From: Thermobifida fusca NBRC 14071 = JCM 3263
GTDB taxonomy: Bacteria; Actinomycetota; Actinomycetes; Streptosporangiales; Streptosporangiaceae
Assembly: GCF_001592045.1 (NCBI RefSeq)
Contig: NZ_BCWB01000010.1
Span: 1 to 60,478, forward strand
Length of the DNA stretch: 60,478 bases
Direction: 5' to 3'
A program made the position numbers and the translations under genes. Below are positions 37,176-45,745 of this stretch, in pieces (position 1 is the first letter of the stretch; the number at the start of each line of letters is the position of its first letter). The notes under the pieces were generated by a model. It was not told the DNA's origin. It ran no database searches and saw nothing but the letters and a program-made list of their open reading frames with translations.

Positions 37176-39965
37176 TCAGTGAGCTGCGTCATGCCAGTTG
37201 GGGCCCACCCCCACCGACACGGCAAGCGGAACCCGCAACTGCTGCGCCTGAGACATGTGCTCCACCACGAGCTCCCGCACGGTGTCCAGCTCGCCGGGGG
37301 CGACCTCCAGCACAAGTTCGTCGTGGACTTGCAGCAGCATCCGCGAGGCGAGCCCGTTCTCGCGCAGCGCCCGGTCCACGCGCAGCATCGCCAGCTTGAT
37401 GATGTCCGCGGCCGACCCTTGGATGGGCGCGTTGAGCGCCATCCGCTCAGCCATCTCCCGCCGCTGCCGGTTGTCGCTGTTGAGGTCGGGCAGGTAGCGG
37501 CGGCGGCCCAGGATCGTCGCGGTGTAACCTTCGCGCCGTGCCCGGACCACCACGGCTTCGAGGTAGTCGCGGACCTTCCCAAAGTGGGAGAAGTACTCCT
37601 CCATGAGGACCCGGGCTTCTTTCGGCGAAATACCCAGCTGCTGGGCCAGCCCATAGTCGCTCAGCCCGTAGGCCAGGCCGTAGTTCATGGCCTTGATCCG
37701 GGCGCGTGCCTCCCCGTCGACCTGGTCCACCGGGATCCGGAAGACCCGCGAAGCGATCTGCGCGTGGAAGTCGAAGCCGCTGTGGAACGCTTCGATCAGC
37801 GCCTCGTCCTCCGACAGGTGGGCCATGATGCGCAGTTCGATCTGGCTGTAGTCGGCGGTGAGCAACTGCTCGTAGCCTTCACCGACCACGAAGGCGCGGC
37901 GGATGCGCCGACCGGCGTCGGTGCGCACCGGGATGTTCTGCAGGTTGGGCTCGGCTGAGCTGAGCCGTCCCGTGGCGGTCACCGTCTGGTGGAAGGTGGT
38001 GTGGATACGCCCGTCCTCGGCGATCGTCTTGATCAGCCCTTCCACCGTGGTCCGCAGCTTGGTCTGGTCGCGGTGGCGCAGCAGGATGACGGGGAGCTCG
38101 TTGTCGGTCTGCGCGGCCAGCCACGCCAGCGCGTCCGCGTCAGTGGTGTAGCCGGTTTTGATCCGCTTCGTCTTGGGCAGCCCCAGCTCGTCGAAGAGGA
38201 TCTGCTGCAACTGTTTGGGCGATCCGAGGTTGAACTCGCGGCCCACCAGGCGGTGCGCTTCGTCGACTGCCTGGCGGACTGCGGCGGCGAACTCGGCTTC
38301 CAAGTCCCGCAGGTAGGTGAGGTCGGCGGCGATCCCCGCATCCTCCATGCGGGCCAGCACCTCGGCCAGGGGGAGTTCCAGGTTGTGGAGCAGGTCGAGT
38401 CCTTCACGCCGGGTGAGCTCGGCGTCCAAGGCCAAGGCCAGCTCCACCGTGGCCAGGGCTCGGAGCGCCAGTTCGCGGCGGGCCGTGTCCTGGTCGTCGC
38501 CGGTCCCTTCGAGGTCCAGGGTGAGCTGAGCGCCTTCGGCGTTGTGCTCTGTCAGTTCCCGGCCTAGGTAGCGGAGGCACAGGGTGGCGAGCTCGAAGTT
38601 GCGTCGCCCGGGTTCCAGCAGGTAGGCGGCGATTGCGGTGTCGGATTCGACCCCGTCCAGGGTCCAGCCGCGGGCCCACAGGGCGCGCAGTGCCCATTTG
38701 ACGCCATGCAGCACCTTGGGATAGGCGGGGTCGGCCAGCCATGCGGTGAGCGCGGCCTCGTCCGCGGGGTCCAGTTGGGTCGGATCGAGGCAGACCGCGC
38801 GGCCCGAGGGGACGGCAAGCGCCAGGCGGATGATGTCACCGCCCCGCTCCCCGCTCCACTCCAGGGCCACCCCAGTGCGGGCCCCGGCGGCGATCTCCGC
38901 GGCGAGCCAGTCGCCCAAGGTGCCGGGTGCCGGGTCGACCAGTTCGACGGAGAACCCTTCGTCTTGGACGGGTTCGGCGCTGTCGTCGCCCGCCTGCTCG
39001 CTCAGCACGGCGAACAGGCGGTCGCGGAGGGTTGAGGCGAACTCCAGGTTGTCGAAGAGCAGGTTGACGCCGTCGCGGTTCCAGTGGCCCAGCGTCATCC
39101 CGGTGACGTCGACGCCGAGCTCCACATCGGTGGCGAGCCGGTTGAGCCGCTGGTTGCGCAGGACGTCGTCGAGGTGGTCGCGGAGGTTCTGCCCAGCCTT
39201 GCCGCCGATCTCGTGGGCGTGGGCGACGAGCGCGTCGAGCGACCCGTACTTGGCCAGCCACTTGGCCGCGGTCTTGGGCCCCACCCCCGGCACTCCGGGC
39301 AGGTTGTCGGACTTCTCCCCCACCAGGGCCGCCAGGTCGCAGTAGCGTTCCGGCGGCACCGCGTACTTGGCTTCGACCGCCTCCGGGGTCATGCGGATCA
39401 GGTCGGACAGGCTCCTGCCCGGGTAGAGCACCGTGCAGTGCTCGCCGACCAGCTGGAAGGTGTCGCGGTCCCCGGAGGCGATGAGCACGTCCATGCCTTC
39501 GGCGAGACCCCGCGTGGTGAGCGTGGCGATGATGTCGTCAGCCTCGTATCCCGGGACGGACAGGCTGGTGACCCCGATCAGCCCAAGCAGTTCTTGGAGC
39601 AGGCCCACCTGGCTGGGGAACTCCGGCGGGGTTTCGGAGCGGCCCGCCTTGTACTCGGCGTACTCCTCATGCCGGAACGTGGGCTCGGAGCGGTCCCAGG
39701 CCACGGCGATGTGCGTGGGCTGCTCTTCGCGGAGCAGCTTGACCAGCATCGACGTGAAGCCGTAGATGGCATTGGTGGCCTGGCCTGCGCTGTTGACGAA
39801 TTTTTCTGCCGGGAGCGCGTAGAACGCGCGGAAGGCCATGGAGTGGCCGTCCACGAGGAGCAGCCGGGGGCGCCCACCTCCTTCACCGGTCTCGGCGGGA
39901 CGGGTCTGCTCGGGGGTCGCCTGTGTGTTCACCACACGACGAATCCTAGGATGCGCAGAAGACAT
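37176..39965 (-). CDS. polA: DNA polymerase I
   Basis: About 920-929 residues. The N-terminal 5'-3' exonuclease domain begins LLLVDGHSMAFRAFYALP and includes SGDRDTFQLV and LPGVPGVGPKTAAKWL. The polymerase domain has motif A (LTADYSQIELRIMAHLS), motif B (RIKAMNYGLAYGLSDYGLA) and motif C (LLQVHDELVLE). The 3'-5' exonuclease domain is present but its first acidic motif reads GVALEWSG in place of DTE, so proofreading is probably lost. The ATG at 39965 is kept, although GTG codons at 39935 or 39932, just after CTAGGA, are also possible starts. Confidence 0.96.
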   Translation of the reverse strand: MSSAHPRIRRVVNTQATPEQTRPAETGEGGGRPRLLLVDGHSMAFRAFYALPAEKFVNSAGQATNAIYGFTSMLVKLLREEQPTHIAVAWDRSEPTFRHEEYAEYKAGRSETPPEFPSQVGLLQELLGLIGVTSLSVPGYEADDIIATLTTRGLAEGMDVLIASGDRDTFQLVGEHCTVLYPGRSLSDLIRMTPEAVEAKYAVPPERYCDLAALVGEKSDNLPGVPGVGPKTAAKWLAKYGSLDALVAHAHEIGGKAGQNLRDHLDDVLRNQRLNRLATDVELGVDVTGMTLGHWNRDGVNLLFDNLEFASTLRDRLFAVLSEQAGDDSAEPVQDEGFSVELVDPAPGTLGDWLAAEIAAGARTGVALEWSGERGGDIIRLALAVPSGRAVCLDPTQLDPADEAALTAWLADPAYPKVLHGVKWALRALWARGWTLDGVESDTAIAAYLLEPGRRNFELATLCLRYLGRELTEHNAEGAQLTLDLEGTGDDQDTARRELALRALATVELALALDAELTRREGLDLLHNLELPLAEVLARMEDAGIAADLTYLRDLEAEFAAAVRQAVDEAHRLVGREFNLGSPKQLQQILFDELGLPKTKRIKTGYTTDADALAWLAAQTDNELPVILLRHRDQTKLRTTVEGLIKTIAEDGRIHTTFHQTVTATGRLSSAEPNLQNIPVRTDAGRRIRRAFVVGEGYEQLLTADYSQIELRIMAHLSEDEALIEAFHSGFDFHAQIASRVFRIPVDQVDGEARARIKAMNYGLAYGLSDYGLAQQLGISPKEARVLMEEYFSHFGKVRDYLEAVVVRARREGYTATILGRRRYLPDLNSDNRQRREMAERMALNAPIQGSAADIIKLAMLRVDRALRENGLASRMLLQVHDELVLEVAPGELDTVRELVVEHMSQAQQLRVPLAVSVGVGPNWHDAAH

Positions 39966-40024
39966 TTGCGCGGTTCCCGCGGCGGTCCCGCCTTGACCTT
40001 CCCGTTCACCGTGAGGGAGCAGTA

Positions 40025-40450
40025 ATGGCTGTGGATGGCGAGAAGCTGGCTGAACTTCTCGGGCACAACCCCAACCTGGGCGGCTTGGCCGAGCGGATGG
40101 GCATGGAACTACTGGAAGCCTCCACCGAGCGCGTGGTCGGCCGGATCCCGGTCGAAGGCAACACCCAGCCCTACGGTCTGCTGCACGGCGGGGCCTCCTG
40201 TGTGCTGGCGGAATCCTTGGGGTCTATCGGGTCGGCGCTTCTGGCCGCGCCGGACCGCATCGCGGTGGGTATCGAAATCAACGCGACCCACCACCGCAGT
40301 GTCACCTCGGGCTGGGTCACGGGAGTGGCGGTGCCCGTCCACACTGGACGCACTCTGGCGACCTGGGACATCGAGATCACCGACGACCAGGGGCGGCGGG
40401 TGTGCACGTCCCGGCTGACCTGTATGCTGCGCGACGCGCCGGGCCGCTGA
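40025..40450 (+). CDS. Hotdog-fold thioesterase (PaaI/YbdB-like)
   Basis: A 141-residue single-hotdog protein. PYGLLHGGASCVLAESLGSIGS is the family signature, with HGG and the catalytic Glu of the long helix (AES); VGIEINATHHRSVTSGWVTG is the following strand pair. Such enzymes hydrolyse aromatic or hydroxyphenylacetyl-type acyl-CoA thioesters. GAGGGAGCAGTA precedes the ATG. It is divergent from polA and 39 bases upstream of the DUF554 gene, so the two may be one transcript. Substrate unknown. Confidence 0.9.
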   Translation: MAVDGEKLAELLGHNPNLGGLAERMGMELLEASTERVVGRIPVEGNTQPYGLLHGGASCVLAESLGSIGSALLAAPDRIAVGIEINATHHRSVTSGWVTGVAVPVHTGRTLATWDIEITDDQGRRVCTSRLTCMLRDAPGR

Positions 40451-40489
40451 GGCCCTCCCCCATCCCCGCAACGACGTTCGGAGGCTGGA

Positions 40490-41269
40490 ATGCCCGGCCT
40501 GGGCACCCTCATCAACATCATCGCGATCGTCACGGGCTCCGGTCTCGGCCTCGCCCTGGGCGGTCGTCTCCCCGACCGCACGCGGACCGTCGTCACCGAT
40601 GCGCTCGGCCTGGTGGTGCTCCTTATCGCCGCGCTCAACGCCGCCGAGGTGCTCTCCCCTGAGCTGCGCGCGGCGGTCGGCGGTGCTGCGCCCACGCTGA
40701 TCGTGCTGGGGTCTCTCCTCATTGGCGGGATCATTGGATCTCTGCTGCGGATCGAGCAGCGGCTCGAACGGCTCGGCACTCTGGTGCGCGCCACGCTGAC
40801 CCGGCGTATGTCCGCGGTTGCCACGGCTCCGAGCCTGGACTCTCCGGCCGGTCCCTCCGCCAGTGAACGTTTTGTCGAAGGATTCGTCAGCTCGTCCCTG
40901 GTCTTCCTTGTCGGCCCGCTTGCCATCCTCGGCGCGCTCAGCGACGGCTTGGGCAACGGCATCGACCAGCTCGCGCTCAAAGCCGCGCTGGACGGCTTCG
41001 CCTCGATCGCTTTTGCTGCGGCCCTGGGGGCAGGGGTCCTCGCCTCTGCTCTGCCGGTCCTCGTCTACCAGGGCGCGTTCACCCTGCTGGGGGTCGCGCT
41101 GGGCAGTGTCCTGCCGGACGCCCACATCGCCGCGCTCACCGCGACCGGTGGGCTGCTGCTGGTCGGGGTGGCCTTGCGGCTGCTGCGCATCCGCGATCTG
41201 CCCGTCGCCGACCTGCTGCCCGCCTTGTTCGTCGCGCCTCTCCTCACCGCACTCGTCGCCGCTTTCTGA
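40490..41269 (+). CDS. DUF554 (YdfK/YqgA-like) membrane protein
   Basis: A 259-residue polytopic membrane protein with about seven hydrophobic segments. It begins MPGLGTLINIIAIVTGSGLGLALGGRLP, the DUF554 signature, and contains GFVSSSLVFLVGPLAILGAL and DLLPALFVAPLLTALVAAF at the end. A soluble loop at about 83-125 separates the halves. Function is not established; it is predicted to be an inner-membrane transporter-like protein. CGGAGGCTGGA precedes the ATG. Confidence 0.88.
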   Translation: MPGLGTLINIIAIVTGSGLGLALGGRLPDRTRTVVTDALGLVVLLIAALNAAEVLSPELRAAVGGAAPTLIVLGSLLIGGIIGSLLRIEQRLERLGTLVRATLTRRMSAVATAPSLDSPAGPSASERFVEGFVSSSLVFLVGPLAILGALSDGLGNGIDQLALKAALDGFASIAFAAALGAGVLASALPVLVYQGAFTLLGVALGSVLPDAHIAALTATGGLLLVGVALRLLRIRDLPVADLLPALFVAPLLTALVAAF

Positions 41270-41654
41270 CCGGGTTTGCCGGAGGCGATGCGCACCGGAC
41301 CGTCCAAGGGCGGGCCGCGTTTCCGCTCTCGGAACCGGTCCGGTTGACGCGCGGGAAAACCTATTTCCGCTTCCGTTTTCCCGGAGTTTTTGTGCGCCGA
41401 ATCTTCCCGTCGCGGAGCTGGGAATCCCCTCGTCCGATAACTCTCTGTAGAAGCTGCATATACTCCCCAAATCTTCGGCTACAGGTGAGTAACAGCATGA
41501 ACCCGACTCGGCTGCGACATTTCCCACCATCTTCCTGAACCGCAGATTCCGGCATTAAGCTCCGCTAACGCCCACCGTTAAGTCCGTCGGAACATGGCGG
41601 CCGGGCAGACGTGGAGATTCACACGCGAGCAACGCGGGTCGAATGGAGAGATGG
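41270..41654 (+). promoter_or_regulatory. Upstream region of livK
   Basis: About 385 bases without a supported gene, AT-richer than the flanks. TATACT at 41459-41464 is a good -10 candidate but no matching -35 hexamer stands 17 bases before it. The leader from there to livK is about 190 bases. No riboswitch or T-box could be recognised. Confidence 0.3.
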
Positions 41655-42902
41655 ATGCCTCACACAAAGGCACTGGGCTTCACTGCCGCGGTCGCGGCGC
41701 TGGCCTTGGGACTCACCGCATGCGGCGCTGGCGGTAACGACGACAACGGCGGAAGCGGAGGCGACGGGGACGGCCTGCAGTTCGGCTACATCTTCCCCGA
41801 GAGCGGCGACCTGGCTTTCCTCGGACCGCCGCAGATCAGCGCAGCCGAGTACGCGATCCAGGAGATCAACGACGCCGGCGGTGTGCTGGGCACCGAGCTC
41901 CCCAAGCTCATCGGTGGTGACGAAGCCGGCGACGCGGCCCAGGCCAACGAGACCGCTAACCGCCTCCTCGACCAGGGGGTGGACGCCATCCTGGGTGCTG
42001 CCGCTTCCGGTATGACCAAGGCGGTCATCGACTCCATTACCGGTGCGGAGGTGGTGCAGTGCTCCGGCTCCAACACCGCTCCTGACCTCACCGACTACCC
42101 CGACGGCGGCTACTACTTCCGTACCGCGCCCAGCGACCTGATGCAGGGCCCGGTGCTCGCCGAGACCATCCTCGCCGACGGCCACCAGAGCGTCGCCATC
42201 ATCTACCGGGCCGACGACTACGGTGAAGGCCTGGCGAACTCGGTGAGCGAAGCTTTGGAGGCCAGCGGCGCGGAGGTCACCGCCAAGGAGAGCTACGACC
42301 CCAACGCCACCAACTTCGACGCTGCGGTCAACGCTGTCGTCAATTCCAAGCCCGAAGCGGTCTTCCTCGCCTCCTTCGAGGAAGGCATCCAGGCCATCTC
42401 CGGCCTGCTGGAAGCCGGTCTCAAGGCCGACCAGATGTACAGCGCCGACGGCATGAACTCCAGTGACCTCAGCTCGAGAGTCAACGCGGACGACCCCTCG
42501 GTGCTCGCCGGGTTCACGGGCACCGCTCCCGGCGTGAACGCTCCCGAGTTCGAGCAGGCTCTCGCCGAGTTCAACCCGGACCTGCAGGACTACCAGTTCG
42601 CCGCGCAGGTCTACGACTGCGCCATCACCATCGCGCTTGCCGCGGAAGCTGCCGGAAGCACCGACCCGAAGGACTTCGTGTCCGAGATGGTCAACGTGAC
42701 CCGCGACGGTGAGAAGTGCACCTCGTTCGTCGAGTGCCGCGACCTGCTGGCCGAGGGTGCTGACATCGACTACGACGGCATCAGCGGTCCGCTGGACTTC
42801 GACGACAACGGTAACGTCACCGCTGCCTCCTTCATGATCTACGGCTTCAACGACAAGGGCGAGTACGAGATCCTCGACTACGTGGAAAGCGGCGGCAACT
42901 AG
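41655..42902 (+). CDS. livK: Branched-chain amino acid ABC transporter, substrate-binding lipoprotein
   Basis: A 415-residue lipoprotein. The signal sequence (MPHTKALGFTAAVAALALGL) ends in the lipobox LTAC, followed by a Gly/Asn/Asp linker and a periplasmic binding protein type I fold: LQFGYIFPESGDLAFLGPPQ, AINEI-like helices and GVDAILGAAASGMTKAVI. The ATG at 41655 has GGAGAG six bases upstream and is preferred to the ATG at 41643. It captures branched-chain amino acids or related amides outside the membrane for the permease encoded on the opposite strand. Confidence 0.92.
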   Translation: MPHTKALGFTAAVAALALGLTACGAGGNDDNGGSGGDGDGLQFGYIFPESGDLAFLGPPQISAAEYAIQEINDAGGVLGTELPKLIGGDEAGDAAQANETANRLLDQGVDAILGAAASGMTKAVIDSITGAEVVQCSGSNTAPDLTDYPDGGYYFRTAPSDLMQGPVLAETILADGHQSVAIIYRADDYGEGLANSVSEALEASGAEVTAKESYDPNATNFDAAVNAVVNSKPEAVFLASFEEGIQAISGLLEAGLKADQMYSADGMNSSDLSSRVNADDPSVLAGFTGTAPGVNAPEFEQALAEFNPDLQDYQFAAQVYDCAITIALAAEAAGSTDPKDFVSEMVNVTRDGEKCTSFVECRDLLAEGADIDYDGISGPLDFDDNGNVTAASFMIYGFNDKGEYEILDYVESGGN

Positions 42903-42918
42903 CAGCCCTCCTCGCGCC

Positions 42919-42952
42919 GCGGGGGCCGGAACCACCAGGTTCCGGCCCCCGC
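42919..42952 (+). terminator. Terminator of livK
   Basis: A perfect 15-bp stem (GCGGGGGCCGGAACC / GGTTCCGGCCCCCGC) with an ACCA loop, starting 16 bases after the livK stop and followed by TCTTT. Confidence 0.8.
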
Positions 42953-42994
42953 TCTTTGCGCGCCTCCGGGGCAGGACTTGCTACCCGTATAAGG

Positions 42995-43027
42995 AAGGGG
43001 GTTCTGGACTTGGTCCAGAACCCCCTT
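42995..43027 (-). terminator. Terminator of the livHMGF operon
   Basis: A perfect 15-bp stem (AAGGGGGTTCTGGAC / GTCCAGAACCCCCTT) with a three-base loop, just downstream of the livF stop on the minus strand. The A/T ends of the stem make it usable in both directions. With the preceding hairpin it insulates the convergent livK and livF transcripts. Confidence 0.8.
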
Positions 43028-43041
43028 TGCGACGGGCAGGG

Positions 43042-43884
43042 TCAGGCTTTCGCCAGCGTCCCCAGGTACAGCTCGATCACGTTCGGGTCGTTCAGCAGTT
43101 CCTGGCCGGTGCCGGTGTAGGCGTTCCGCCCCTGGTCCAGCACGTAGCCTCGGTCGCTGATCTGCAGGCAGCGCCGCGCGTTCTGCTCCACCATGAGCAC
43201 GGAGACCCCGGTGGCGTTGATCTGCTTGACCCGCTGGAAGACCTCCTCCTGGTAGAGGGGGGACAGGCCTGCCGTCGGCTCGTCCAGCAGCAGCACGGAC
43301 GGGTTCATCATCAGCGCCCGTCCCATCGCCACCATCTGGCGCTCACCGCCGGACAGCGACCCGGCCTTGGCCTTGCGCCGCTTGGCCAGCAGCGGGAACA
43401 GTTCGGCGACCGCCGCAAACCGCTCAGCGAACTGCTTGGGGCGCAGGTAGGCCCCCATCTGCAGGTTCTCCTCGATAGTCAGGGAGGGGAACACGTTGTT
43501 CGTCTGCGGGACATAGCCCACTCCGCGCTTCACCAGCTCGTGCGCGGGCAGTGCGACGATGCTCTCCCCGCGCAGCGACAGGCTGCCGCTGCGCACCGGG
43601 ATCAGCCCGAAGACCGTTTTGATCAGCGTGGACTTGCCTGCCCCGTTAGGGCCGATGATCGCCACGATCTCGCCTTCGGACAGGGTCAGCGTGCATCCGT
43701 TGAGGATGTTCACCCCGGGCACGTATCCCGCGACCAGGTCGCGCGCCACCAGCAGGTAGTCGCTGTCGTCGCCGATCTCCTCCGCCGCGGCGTGCTTGAG
43801 GATCTCCTCGCGCGCCTGCTGCTGGGCTTCCACAGACGCCTCGTCCGGCAGCGCGCCGGGACCGGTCTTCTCCTGCTCACTCAT
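43042..43884 (-). CDS. livF: Branched-chain amino acid ABC transporter ATP-binding protein LivF
   Basis: A 280-residue ATPase. Walker A is IGPNGAGKSTLIK, the ABC signature is GSLSGGERQMVAMGRAL, Walker B is VLLLDEPTAGLSP, and VEQNA contains the switch His/Gln region typical of LivF. A charged ~40-residue extension precedes the domain. The start overlaps livG by eight bases. It powers import together with LivG on the inside of the membrane. Confidence 0.94.
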   Translation of the reverse strand: MSEQEKTGPGALPDEASVEAQQQAREEILKHAAAEEIGDDSDYLLVARDLVAGYVPGVNILNGCTLTLSEGEIVAIIGPNGAGKSTLIKTVFGLIPVRSGSLSLRGESIVALPAHELVKRGVGYVPQTNNVFPSLTIEENLQMGAYLRPKQFAERFAAVAELFPLLAKRRKAKAGSLSGGERQMVAMGRALMMNPSVLLLDEPTAGLSPLYQEEVFQRVKQINATGVSVLMVEQNARRCLQISDRGYVLDQGRNAYTGTGQELLNDPNVIELYLGTLAKA

Positions 43885-44758
43885 GGCTTTCTCCGGTGTC
43901 GGTCTGCGGCTCGCGACCGGATTCCTCGTACCCAGAACCCAGGTAGGCGTCGATCACTCGCTGGTCAGCGCGGATGTCAGAGGGCCGTCCCTCAGCGATG
44001 ACCTTCCCCTCCGACAGCACGACGATCCAGTCGCTGATCCCCATGATGACGTCCATGTCATGCTCGACGAAGAGCACTGTCATGCCCTCGTCGCGCAGGG
44101 CGGTGATGTGCTCCAGCAGCGACTGCACCAGGGCAGGGTTGACCCCTGCCATGGGCTCGTCCAGCATGATCATCGTCGGGTTCACCATGAGCGCGCGAGC
44201 CATCTCCAGCAGTTTGCGCTGCCCGCCGGAGAGGCTGCCCGCCATCTCGTCCTTCTTGGCCAGCAGTTTGAACCGTTCCAGCAACTGCTCGGCCCGGGCC
44301 CGGTTGGCCTCCTCCTGCTTCCGCCACTGGGGGCGCAGGAAGGAGCCGAGGATCCGCTCCCCTGTCTGGCCTGGCGCTGCCAGCAGCATGTTCTCCATGA
44401 CGGTCAGCCGGGTCAGCGCCTTGGTCAACTGGAAGGTGCGGACCATGCCCTCGCGGGCGATCCGGTGTCCCCCCAGCCCGTTGAGCTGCTTGCCTTGGAA
44501 CGTCCACGTGCCGCTGTCTACTCGGTCGAACCCCGTCAAGAGGTTGAACAGCGTGGACTTTCCTGCTCCGTTGGGGCCGATCAACGCCGTGATCGTGCCG
44601 CGCTGCACCTCGAGGTGCTCCACGTCGACCGCGGTCAGACCGCCGAAGCTGCGCCGTACCCCGTCGACGACGAGGATCGGGTCGGGTTTGGCAACCCCCG
44701 GTAGCGGGTCCACTCCGGCCATCCGGTCGACCGTGGCTCCGTTCACGTCACTTGACAT
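43877..44758 (-). CDS. livG: Branched-chain amino acid ABC transporter ATP-binding protein LivG
   Basis: A 293-residue ATPase: IGPNGAGKSTLFNLLTG, GMVRTFQLTKAL, GSLSGGQRKLLEMARAL and IMLDEPMAGVNP, followed by VEHDMDVIMGISD. The wide segment between Walker A and the signature, with the QTGERILG insertion, distinguishes LivG from LivF. Overlaps livM by 11 bases and livF by eight. Confidence 0.94.
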   Translation of the reverse strand: MSSDVNGATVDRMAGVDPLPGVAKPDPILVVDGVRRSFGGLTAVDVEHLEVQRGTITALIGPNGAGKSTLFNLLTGFDRVDSGTWTFQGKQLNGLGGHRIAREGMVRTFQLTKALTRLTVMENMLLAAPGQTGERILGSFLRPQWRKQEEANRARAEQLLERFKLLAKKDEMAGSLSGGQRKLLEMARALMVNPTMIMLDEPMAGVNPALVQSLLEHITALRDEGMTVLFVEHDMDVIMGISDWIVVLSEGKVIAEGRPSDIRADQRVIDAYLGSGYEESGREPQTDTGESHE

Positions 44759-45734
44759 TGATCAGCATCTCCTTGCGGTTGCCGATGAGCCCCTGCGGCC
44801 GGAAGATGATCAGCACCAGCAGCGCCACACCCACCAGGGCGTGCCGCACGCCGCCGATCTCGGAACTGGCGATGAAGGTGATCACGTCGGTGGCGATGAG
44901 CTGGCGCAGCACGCTGTCGGTCACGGACAGCAGGAACCACATGACGACCGATCCCAGCACCGGGCCGAGGGTGCGCCCGGCACCGCCCAGCAGGAGGATC
45001 GCCCACAGGTAGAACGTCACTTGCGGCATGAACTGGTCGGGGGTGATGGTCTGCTGGTTGACCACGAGCATGGCGCCGGCCAGGGCGCCGAAGACGCCGC
45101 CGATGATCAGGCTCTGCATCTTGTAGACGAAGACGTTCTTGCCGAGGCTGCGGACCGCGTCTTCGTCTTCGCGGATGCCTTTGATGACCCGCCCCCACGG
45201 GCTGTGGATCAGCAGCCACATGACCGCGCTGCCGACGAGCACCAGGCCCCACGTCACCGTCATCACCCACAGGTCGCGGGCGCTGAAGCTCAGCCACCCG
45301 AAACCGTAGGTGCCGGAGGGGAAGGGGTTCCACTGGTAGAAGGCGGTGGAGAAGCTCTGGAGGCCGTAGACACCGCCGGTGATGTCGCGGAGGAACTCGG
45401 CCCGGTAGATGAGCCGCGCCACCTCGGCTACCGCGATTGTCGTGATCGCCAGGTAGTCGGCGCGCAGCCGCAGGGTCGGTAGGCCGAGCACCAGGGCGAG
45501 GGCCACGGCGGAGGCGATGCCGATGAGGAAGCCCACTCCCAGGGGGAGCCCGAAGGTGCTGACGCTGACCGCGACACCGTAGCCGCCCACGAGCATGAAG
45601 CCCACTTGCCCGAAGTTGAGCAGGCCGGTGTAGCCGAAGTGCATGTTCAAACCGATGGCGGCGAGTGCGTAAACGGCAGCCACCGGGCCGATCGCCGACC
45701 GCGTGGCGTCGGCAAGGACCTGCAGAATATCCAT
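44748..45734 (-). CDS. livM: Branched-chain amino acid ABC transporter permease LivM
   Basis: A 328-residue membrane protein with about nine hydrophobic segments. NMHFGYTGLLNFGQVGFMLVGGY near the N-terminus and VLGLPTLRLRADYLAITTIAVAEV are LivM signatures; the EAA-like coupling loop is IHSPWGRVIKGIREDEDAVRSLGKNVFVYK. Pairs with LivH to form the channel. It is 11 bases after livH. Confidence 0.93.
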   Translation of the reverse strand: MDILQVLADATRSAIGPVAAVYALAAIGLNMHFGYTGLLNFGQVGFMLVGGYGVAVSVSTFGLPLGVGFLIGIASAVALALVLGLPTLRLRADYLAITTIAVAEVARLIYRAEFLRDITGGVYGLQSFSTAFYQWNPFPSGTYGFGWLSFSARDLWVMTVTWGLVLVGSAVMWLLIHSPWGRVIKGIREDEDAVRSLGKNVFVYKMQSLIIGGVFGALAGAMLVVNQQTITPDQFMPQVTFYLWAILLLGGAGRTLGPVLGSVVMWFLLSVTDSVLRQLIATDVITFIASSEIGGVRHALVGVALLVLIIFRPQGLIGNRKEMLINVK

Positions 45735-45745
45735 CCGTCCCTCTC

